This document shows, piece by piece, positions 1-4,953 of a stretch of DNA of 5,460 bases (within the stretch, counting starts at the first letter, position 1; each line of letters begins with the position of its first letter). Source of the stretch: CAYSLC01 sp964431545 (GTDB lineage Bacteria; Desulfobacterota; Desulfobacteria; Desulfobacterales; JAABSP01); the NCBI GenBank assembly GCA_964431545.1, contig CAYSLC010000305.1, forward strand, positions 1-5,460. The letters run 5' to 3'. A program made the translations under genes and the position numbers. Below the pieces are notes generated by a model that was not told the origin of the DNA, ran no database searches, and was given only the letters and a program-made list of their open reading frames with translations.

Positions 1-35
1 CTCCGGAAGCGCTTCCACCCATAGCCCCCGACCCC

Positions 36-74
36 ATCGGGTCCGGCCGATCCCGACGGTCGGCCGGACCCGAT
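36..74. repeat. Perfect 15-bp inverted repeat (hairpin)
   Basis: Left arm 36-50 (atcgggtccggccga) is exactly complementary to right arm 60-74, with a 9-nt loop at 51-59. The stem is very GC-rich and would be extremely stable in RNA. No T-run follows, so it is not a classical rho-independent terminator. It could be a factor-independent stop for an unseen upstream gene, a REP-like element or a protein-binding site. Confidence 0.75.
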
Positions 75-94
75 ACCGGCGGCGCCTCGCCGGT
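75..94. repeat. Second tandem hairpin, 7-bp stem
   Basis: accggcg (75-81) pairs with cgccggt (88-94) around a 6-nt loop. It starts immediately after the 15-bp hairpin, giving two stems side by side, a layout typical of intergenic terminator or REP-type structures. Function unknown. Confidence 0.5.
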
Positions 95-212
95 TCAACG
101 GAATCCATGCCGCAACAGGCCATCCGTCCACGAATCGAATGGGACCGGGTATTGGTTCAGATTACGGCGGAGAACCCGGCGATCCCGCTGGCCGGGATTC
201 ACCCGTTGTCCG

Positions 213-233
213 AAGCGGCGGTCCCGCTTTTTT
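213..233 (+). terminator. Possible rho-independent terminator
   Basis: aagcgg (213-218) pairs with ccgctt (224-229) across a 5-nt loop, and the descending arm runs into six consecutive T (228-233). Stem plus T-run is the classical layout, though the stem is only 6 bp. No plus-strand gene is visible just upstream, so it would end a transcript entering from outside the window. A weaker 6-bp stem (182-187/193-198) lies just before it. Confidence 0.4.
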
Positions 234-275
234 CGATCATTTCAACGGCAGCCGACGAAAGATATCCCCTCGCGT

Positions 276-304
276 TTGCCAACGCCCCCTGCCTTTGTTA
301 TTTT
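276..304 (+). promoter_or_regulatory. Candidate sigma70-type promoter for the patatin locus
   Basis: TTGCCA at 276-281 (5 of 6 match to the -35 consensus) and TATTTT at 299-304 (4 of 6 match to the -10 consensus) are separated by exactly 17 nt. They lie in the only AT-rich patch of an otherwise GC-rich leader, downstream of the terminator-like stem and about 135 nt before the patatin start. The resulting leader would include a 7-bp stem (381-387/398-404) and a T7 run (417-423). Motif match only. Confidence 0.35.
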
Positions 305-439
305 TTCTTTCAGTGCGTCAAAGCCGGTTTCTCCATCCTGACCTGCGGCGCCGCCCGGCCCACACGCCGGGATCTGTGGCGGGGCGTCGTCCCACCAACG
401 CCCCTGGATCGATGTCTTTTTTTACCCAAGGAGGCAGAC

Positions 440-875
440 ATGAAAAGGATTCTGAGTATTGACGGCGGCGGCATCCGCGGGGTCATCCCCGCCCTGGTTC
501 TGGCGGAAATCGAAGACAAGACGGGCAAGCCAACGGCGGAAAATTTCGACCTCATCGCGGGCACGTCCACGGGCGGCATCCTCGCCCTGGGGTTTAGCAA
601 GGACGACGGCAACGGCAGGCTCCAGTACACGGCCAAGGCCCTGGCGGACATTTATGGGAAGCGGGGCAAGGAGATCTTTTACCGGTCCCTGTGGCGGGGC
701 GTGTCGTCCGTCGGCGGCATCGCCGACGAACTCTATTCTCACCGTCGGGTCGGACGACATGGACAACGCCACCAAGGGCAACATCGAAAACCTCAAGGCC
801 GAAGCCAAGAAACTGATCCGGACCCACAAGGCGGAGATCGAACTGATCCGCCAGTTTCTGACGGACGCGGGATAG
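440..875 (+). pseudogene. Patatin-like phospholipase, internally deleted and frameshifted
   Basis: The start ATG at 440 follows a near-perfect Shine-Dalgarno (aaggagg, 428-434). The first 100 residues are a clear patatin N-terminus: the oxyanion-hole glycine motif DGGGIRG at residues 8-14 and the nucleophile elbow GTSTGG with Ser43. After ADELYS (codon 100, ending at 739) this frame loses all family resemblance and ends at 908-910. From about 735 another frame carries a typical C-terminal tail of the family (SDDMDNATKGNIENLKAEAK and onward, stop TAG 873-875). So the two ends of one gene are joined out of frame. The centre, including the catalytic DG[GA] aspartate, is missing. Full-length relatives are about 300-350 residues and only about 146 remain, so roughly 170-200 codons were probably lost. 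The family are Ser-Asp dyad lipid acyl hydrolases, and some (CapV) are CBASS effectors activated by cyclic dinucleotides. This copy cannot be catalytic as written. Confidence 0.82.
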
Positions 876-1221
876 GCTGGCGGGCCGGCCCCATCCGGCG
901 GCAAACCTGAAAGCGGCGGGCATCGGCTGTCTTGACCTGCCGCAAGATCCGTCAACAGTCGTTGTCCGGAAGGCTGTTGACGCGTTCAAGCGACGACCGC
1001 CGAAAGTATATGCCGTCCCATGTCGGGCTGCCGTGGGGCATAGGGGGGAGGATTCTGCGGTCGCTCCGTAAACTATTGATCCGGACGCCCCGTGCGTTAC
1101 AGACGGCCCAATCGCCTCCTAAAGCCTGGGCATTGCGAAAGATCCATATCTTTGTTATCACGGAGGCACATTACCGGCACTCCTTCTACTGGGGGCCTTT
1201 TATCCTTGTGGAGAATTGATT
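876..1221. other. Intergenic region before the cyclase operon
   Basis: About 345 bases without a convincing gene. A frame is open from about 932 to 1219, but its translation is arginine/serine-rich, lacks a ribosome-binding site and resembles nothing I recognise. The region holds a 9-bp dyad (950-982) and becomes less GC-rich from about 1060 onward, as expected of a regulatory region. I found no well-spaced -35/-10 pair, so the operon promoter, which should be here, is not identified. Confidence 0.55.
950..982. repeat. 9-bp inverted repeat, possible operator
   Basis: cgtcaacag (950-958) is the exact reverse complement of ctgttgacg (974-982), with 15 nt between. A short outer pair, cttga (931-935) and tcaag (986-990), brackets it, giving a nested dyad. 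It lies between the broken patatin gene and the three-gene operon. It may be a regulator-binding site or an RNA stem; no known operator consensus is recognised. Confidence 0.45.
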
Positions 1222-1737
1222 ATGAAACGACTTGTGTTATTGGGCATTTTGATGGTGCTGGCGGGGGTTCACGCGCCGTCTTCAGGGGCGGCGGAGGAAA
1301 CGGTTTTCAAGGACTGGGCATTGCGTTCTCCCGAGGGATCCGCTGAATGGGTCCTGGAGCAGCGCGTCTTCATCGAGGGCAACACCGAAACCCCCCTCAT
1401 CCGCGTGGCCATTCAACGTCTCGACGCCCAGATCGAGGGAAAGGAGACCGATCGGCTTTGGACGGTGATGACCGTCCCCCTCAACGTGTTGTTGCAGCCC
1501 GGACTGCAACTGAGTATCGACGACGGCGACCCCATGGGCATTGCCTTTCATCACTGCCGGGCCGGGGGCTGCATCGCACTCGTGCCCTTCGATTCCAGAT
1601 TTCGGGGCGCTTTGGAAGAAGGGCTCAAAGCGCAAGTGGCTTTTCATGTGCTGAACGGCCAGCAGGTGGGCGTCCCCGTATCCCTCATGGGGGTCAAGGC
1701 GGGCATCGCGGCGTTGGAAAAGAAGACATCCGGGTAG
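1222..1737 (+). CDS. IalB-family (invasion associated locus B-like) periplasmic protein
   Basis: A 171-residue exported protein. Residues 1-23 form a Sec signal peptide (MKR, a hydrophobic core, then AxA-like sites near SGAA), so the mature protein should be periplasmic. The second half matches the IalB pattern: a VPLNVLLQPG block near residues 85-94, LSIDDGDP (98-104), the HCRAGGC cysteine pair (C112, C117) and a closing VPVSLMGVKAGIAAL (151-165). Most IalB proteins also have cysteines near the N-terminal tryptophan segment; here that segment (residues 31-50) has none. The family is named for a Bartonella invasion locus, but its biochemical role is unclear. I chose ATG 1222 over the in-frame TTG at 1216 because ggag (1210-1213) is spaced 8 nt from the ATG. 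It is first in a three-gene run, 14 nt ahead of the next gene. Family assignment rests on remembered motif pattern. Confidence 0.8.
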   Translation: MKRLVLLGILMVLAGVHAPSSGAAEETVFKDWALRSPEGSAEWVLEQRVFIEGNTETPLIRVAIQRLDAQIEGKETDRLWTVMTVPLNVLLQPGLQLSIDDGDPMGIAFHHCRAGGCIALVPFDSRFRGALEEGLKAQVAFHVLNGQQVGVPVSLMGVKAGIAALEKKTSG

Positions 1738-1751
1738 AGAGAGAAGGCGAT

Positions 1752-2372
1752 ATGAAAATGGTAAACCGAATCCTCGGGGCCGGACTGGCCGCTTTCCTGT
1801 GCATTGCCGTGGTTGCCGATGCTCCGGCTGAAGACGATCTGGTATCAGCGAAGATCGGCGTCAAGATCAAATCCGGACAGAAGGAAATTCGGGCCAAAGC
1901 CCGGAATCGGATCGGGGCGGGCGATTTTATCCGGATATGCGTGCATCCCCGGGAAGCCGCCTATGTCTATGTCGTTCACTCGGATGGAAAAACGGCCGAT
2001 TTGCTCAATATGACCATGCAAAAAGTGCAGAGTACGCTGATGTGCCTTCCCTCCATGCGCGCGTTTTACAGAATCGACGGCGGCAGTCCCATGGAAAGGA
2101 TCGTCGTAATATGCAGCCCGGCGGAACTGCCGCGGCTTTCGGCAATGATCGACGAGGATCTGTCGGCCGACCGATGGTTGGCCATTGAAGAAGAACTGAC
2201 CGCGCGGAGCGAAATCGAACTGACGCAAAGGACGGAGACAACCTTCGGCATCGCCGGCAATGTCCGGGGAGCCGATGTGGCAGGTGCCTGCGATCCCTTT
2301 GTCCGCGAGCTTCCCATCTATTCAGGGAAAACGCTGCTGGTCAAAACCTATGCGTTCGCGGTTCAAGAATAA
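1752..2372 (+). CDS. Secreted DUF4384-like domain protein
   Basis: A 206-residue exported protein. Residues 1-24 form a signal peptide (MKMVNR, a hydrophobic stretch, likely cleavage near ADA-P). Cys17 sits in the core but its context is not a lipobox. The mature part resembles DUF4384: a beta-rich stretch with GDFIRICVHPREAAYVYVVH (residues 57-76), LLN (84-86), a MCLPS block (97-101), FYRIDG (105-110) and ERIVVICSP (115-123). A conserved-looking tail follows: FGIAGNVRG (165-173) and SGKTLLVKTYAF (191-202). DUF4384 domains are known mainly as accessory domains next to caspase-like peptidases and signalling proteins, with unknown biochemistry. The start ATG 1752 has a gagaagg-type site (1741-1747); ATG 1758 is a near alternative. 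It follows the IalB-like gene by 14 nt and overlaps the proposed cyclase start by 23 nt, so co-expression with both neighbours is very likely. Confidence 0.72.
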   Translation: MKMVNRILGAGLAAFLCIAVVADAPAEDDLVSAKIGVKIKSGQKEIRAKARNRIGAGDFIRICVHPREAAYVYVVHSDGKTADLLNMTMQKVQSTLMCLPSMRAFYRIDGGSPMERIVVICSPAELPRLSAMIDEDLSADRWLAIEEELTARSEIELTQRTETTFGIAGNVRGADVAGACDPFVRELPIYSGKTLLVKTYAFAVQE

Positions 2373-4557
2373 GCGGCAATGCCGGTTTGTTTTGGTGCTG
2401 ACGGCCGGGCTGCTTTTGTTTGTTTTCCTGGTCCTGGTGGCCATCGGCGGCGCCTGGCGTTCCTACGACTATAAACTGCTGGACATGATGTACCGGGCTT
2501 CCGTGTCTGCCGGCCACGGGCCGAAGCCTTCCTTTATGCCCCGCATTCTTTACCTCACGGTCACAGACACCGCCTATGACGACTTCGGCAAATATTTCCT
2601 GGACCGGCGTGACCTGGCCCGGATCAATGACGCCCTGGCGGAATCGAGGCCCGAGGCGGTCGCCTTCGATCTGATCTTTTCGCGGCCCGGCATACCGGCT
2701 TCCGATGCCGCATTTGCCGCATCCATCCAGCGGCTGGCGGCCCATTCCGCCGTTTACCTGCCGGTCGGATTTGCGGTTTCCGAAACACCCGCCGCCTTCC
2801 GGTGGGAAACGGTAAAGGGCCGGAAAAGGCGGGTAACCGACAAACTGGGCCGGCCCGTCGAGACCGGCGCGGGAACCCCCTATCACGCCGTCCGGGCGGT
2901 GGTGCAACAGGATCGATTTGCCGCCGCGGCCACCGGCGCCGGGGACATCAGCGCCCAACCCGACCCCGACAGCGTCTATCGGCACCTGCCCCTCCTGGTG
3001 AAGGTGGGCGATGGGTTCATGCCCGCCCTAAGTTTGGCCGTGTTTCTGGACTGGGCCGGGGTGACGCTGCCGGAGGTGACCGTCCACTGGGGCCACCGCC
3101 TGATCGTTCCGGCCGCCGGCAGCGACCGTCTGACGTCGGATCTCGCCATCCCCATCGACGAGCGGGGTCGGGCCTTCGTCCCTTTTGTGGCGCGGATGGG
3201 CGAAGACTTTCCGGAAATTCCCGCTCACCGATTGCTGGAACTCAGCTCGGATCCGGCCTTCCGGGGGAACCTCCTGGACCGGTTCGAGGGCAATGTCGTT
3301 CTTGTTGCCGATGTGGCCGTCGGTATTTCGGACCTCGGGGCCACGCCCCTTGAAGAAGCCGTTTCCCTGGTGACCCTGCACGCCGCCATGCTGAACGGCA
3401 TGCTGACCCAAACCTTTTACAGCAAATGGTCTTTTGGGGCGGCGATATCGCTCATCCTGACGGCCGCCGTTCTGTTCGCCGCCGCGGCCCTGTTCCGGTC
3501 GTCCTGGCCGATCTATGGGATCGGCATCGCGGTGGCCGCGGGACTGATCGGATTGACTTGGTCGGAACTGGTCCAGTTCCGGCTGTTGCCGGTCATGACC
3601 GTGGGCGCGGCGGCCCTGGCGATTTTTTTCGGGCTGGTCATCGGCCTGGAGGCCGCGACGTCCCGCGAGCGGTCCGTCATCCGGCATACGTTTTCCCGGT
3701 ACGTGCCCGCATCGGTGGTGAACGAACTGCTCGACGATCCGGAGGCCATCCGCCTGGGCGGAGAAGAACGCGTGCTGACGGTGCTTTTCTCGGATCTCGC
3801 GGATTTCACCACTATCTCCGAGTCTATGTCGCCGACCGATCTCGTGGGGCTGCTCAACGAATATTTTACGGAGATGACGGCCATTATTACGGCACAGGGC
3901 GGCATCATCGACAAATTCCAGGGGGACGCTGTTATGGCCGAATTCGGCATGCCGCTGCCGATCCCGGATCACGCGAACCGGGCGGCGGCGTCCGGACTCG
4001 CCATGCTCAAGCGGCTGGCCGAGATGCGGAAGGAATGGGACCGGCGGGGAACGCCCGCCCTGTTCTGTCGGGTCGGCATCAATACCGGGCGGATGGTCGT
4101 CGGCAACATGGGATCCAAGGATCTTCTCGATTACACGGTCACGGGCGACGCCGTCAATCTGGCCTCCCGGCTGGAAGGGGTCAATAAATGGTACGGCACG
4201 TCGTTGATGATCTCCCAGTCTACCCATGACCTCTTGACGCCCGGTCGCTTCCGGTCGCGGATTGTGGACATCATCCGGGTCAAGGGGAAAACCGAACCCG
4301 TCCGTGTGTACGAGGTGTATGGCCGAACCGATGAGCTTGTCGACGTCCGGGTCGAGGAATACAGCGGCCTGTATGCCGACGCTTTCGGGGCCTACCTTGC
4401 CACGGATTTCGATCGGGCCGAATCCGGTTTTCAGAAAGCGCTGTCACTGAAGCCGGAGGACCCGGCATCCACATGGATGATCGAGCGGATCCGGAAGATT
4501 CGGGAAAATCCCCTGAACCCGGGCTGGGATGGATCGATACAACTGAAAAGCAAGTAG
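2350..4557 (+). CDS. CHASE2 sensor-class III adenylate/guanylate cyclase
   Basis: A 735-residue membrane sensor cyclase. One N-terminal membrane segment (about 13-36) leads into an extracytoplasmic CHASE2 domain (about 38-355; AFDLIFSRPGIPASDAAFAA is a hallmark). Three membrane helices follow (about 362-382, 388-404, 412-433), then a short linker and a cytoplasmic class III catalytic domain (about 440-650). The catalytic set is complete: metal-binding Asp482 (FSDLADF) and Asp526 (KFQGDAVMAEFG), substrate-specifying Lys522 and Thr596 (DYTVTGD), and transition-state Asn603 and Arg607 (VNLASR). The Lys/Thr pair is typical of class IIIb adenylate cyclases, so ATP to cAMP is expected. Residues 671-715 resemble a single TPR-like helix pair. 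The frame is open from 2260, but ATG 2350 is preferred because it directly precedes the membrane helix and leaves only a 23-nt overlap with the upstream gene. It lacks a clear Shine-Dalgarno, which suggests translational coupling. Confidence 0.93.
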   Translation: MRSRFKNKRQCRFVLVLTAGLLLFVFLVLVAIGGAWRSYDYKLLDMMYRASVSAGHGPKPSFMPRILYLTVTDTAYDDFGKYFLDRRDLARINDALAESRPEAVAFDLIFSRPGIPASDAAFAASIQRLAAHSAVYLPVGFAVSETPAAFRWETVKGRKRRVTDKLGRPVETGAGTPYHAVRAVVQQDRFAAAATGAGDISAQPDPDSVYRHLPLLVKVGDGFMPALSLAVFLDWAGVTLPEVTVHWGHRLIVPAAGSDRLTSDLAIPIDERGRAFVPFVARMGEDFPEIPAHRLLELSSDPAFRGNLLDRFEGNVVLVADVAVGISDLGATPLEEAVSLVTLHAAMLNGMLTQTFYSKWSFGAAISLILTAAVLFAAAALFRSSWPIYGIGIAVAAGLIGLTWSELVQFRLLPVMTVGAAALAIFFGLVIGLEAATSRERSVIRHTFSRYVPASVVNELLDDPEAIRLGGEERVLTVLFSDLADFTTISESMSPTDLVGLLNEYFTEMTAIITAQGGIIDKFQGDAVMAEFGMPLPIPDHANRAAASGLAMLKRLAEMRKEWDRRGTPALFCRVGINTGRMVVGNMGSKDLLDYTVTGDAVNLASRLEGVNKWYGTSLMISQSTHDLLTPGRFRSRIVDIIRVKGKTEPVRVYEVYGRTDELVDVRVEEYSGLYADAFGAYLATDFDRAESGFQKALSLKPEDPASTWMIERIRKIRENPLNPGWDGSIQLKSK

Positions 4558-4655
4558 CGGCCAGCTCTCAGAGGATTTTCCAAGTCGCGACAAGGACGGG
4601 GGCGATTCTCCAGTCCGGCAGGCGACGCCCGACCGGCGGCGGCCCCCGAAATCCC

Positions 4656-4670
4656 GCGCATGCCATGCGC
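4656..4670. repeat. Short perfect palindrome downstream of the cyclase
   Basis: gcgcat (4656-4661) and atgcgc (4665-4670) flank a 3-nt loop, between the convergent ends of the cyclase gene (4557, plus) and the toxin remnant (4715, minus). It could help end transcription from either side, but there is no T-run on either strand. The rest of 4558-4714 shows nothing recognisable. Confidence 0.25.
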
Positions 4671-4714
4671 CGCCAATAGAATAGCCGGCCGCGCTTTTTG
4701 CCATCCAATCGTCA

Positions 4715-4915
4715 TCAAAGCTTCTCTGAAATATAACAGCGCATGAATGGGCATAACGATAAGGAGAGCGCCATCCTGCCGGCCTTTTGCCCGGGGTATT
4801 CGGACGCTTGCAGTTTGCCTGCAAGCCGTATCGCTGTTTCCGGGTTTTCCCGGGCGATGAATTTTCTCAGACGAATCAAATTTCTTACAGCAGCCCTGGA
4901 AAACACCGGTTTCAC
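4715..4915 (-). pseudogene. RelE/ParE-family toxin remnant, shortened
   Basis: Read on the minus strand from a GTG at 4913-4915, the first 37 residues match the start of RelE/ParE-type ribonuclease or gyrase toxins: a beta-strand opening (MKPVFSRAAVRNL), then the helix RLRKFIARENPETAIRLAGK. Afterwards the frame keeps only a vague resemblance (YPGQKAGRM, CPFMRCYI) and stops at 66 residues, whereas the family is usually about 85-105. Another minus-strand frame over about 4630-4810 contains an ILLAAHGMRGI-like string reminiscent of the usual C-terminal ILRVLHG strand. Deletion plus frameshift is therefore likely. No antitoxin gene is visible upstream: the adjoining DNA is transposase. An 8-bp perfect inverted repeat (4806-4813/4819-4826) sits exactly where the family match fades. 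Family call is moderate; inactivation is inferred. Confidence 0.55.
4806..4826. repeat. 8-bp perfect inverted repeat inside the toxin remnant
   Basis: gcttgcag (4806-4813) pairs with ctgcaagc (4819-4826) across a 5-nt loop. On the minus strand it encodes the LAGKLQA stretch at the end of the recognisable toxin N-terminus, just before the family match decays. It could be chance or a hotspot for the deletion that broke the gene. Confidence 0.4.
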
Positions 4916-4953
4916 AGTGGCGGCGGGACCTCATCTTCTGTTCCCCAACTGAA

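Larger units (their letters stand above)
1..439. other. Non-coding leader region, no gene recognised
   Basis: No reading frame here gives a recognisable protein. A frame open from about 107 runs into the patatin gene, but its translation before 440 resembles no family and the strong ribosome-binding site lies at 428-434, so I treat it as chance openness in GC-rich DNA. The stretch holds several inverted repeats (36-74, 75-94, 182-198, 213-229, 381-404), a terminator-like T-run and one plausible promoter. The 5-16 palindrome ggaagcgcttcc is also perfect. It most likely separates an upstream transcription unit, outside the window, from the patatin locus. Confidence 0.6.

Noticed and set aside
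381..423. Leader stem (381-387/398-404) followed by T7 as an attenuator
   Set aside because: The T-run begins 13 nt after the stem, too far for a standard terminator, and no antiterminator or leader peptide is evident.
107..439. Open frame continuing upstream of the patatin start
   Set aside because: The translation has no family resemblance, and a strong Shine-Dalgarno at 428-434 marks ATG 440 as the start. The openness fits chance in GC-rich DNA.
440..875. CBASS operon based on the CapV-like patatin
   Set aside because: No CD-NTase, E1/E2/JAB or other CBASS gene is in the window, and the patatin is broken.
1133..1160. Possible promoter TTGCGA-N16-TTATCA before the operon
   Set aside because: The -10 element matches the consensus poorly, so it is not better than chance.
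932..1219. 95-codon plus-strand frame between patatin and the operon
   Set aside because: No ribosome-binding site, low-complexity Arg/Ser-rich composition, no recognisable domain.
3028..4227. Long minus-strand open frame (399 codons) opposite the cyclase
   Set aside because: It is a mirror of the cyclase gene caused by its codon bias; the translation is rich in Arg, Gly, His and Gln with no domain, while the plus strand has a complete catalytic set.
1222..4557. Pycsar-type anti-phage system (class III cyclase plus effector)
   Set aside because: The cyclase has a CHASE2 sensor, three membrane helices and canonical Lys/Thr adenylate cyclase residues, and no intact nucleotide-activated effector is encoded beside it.
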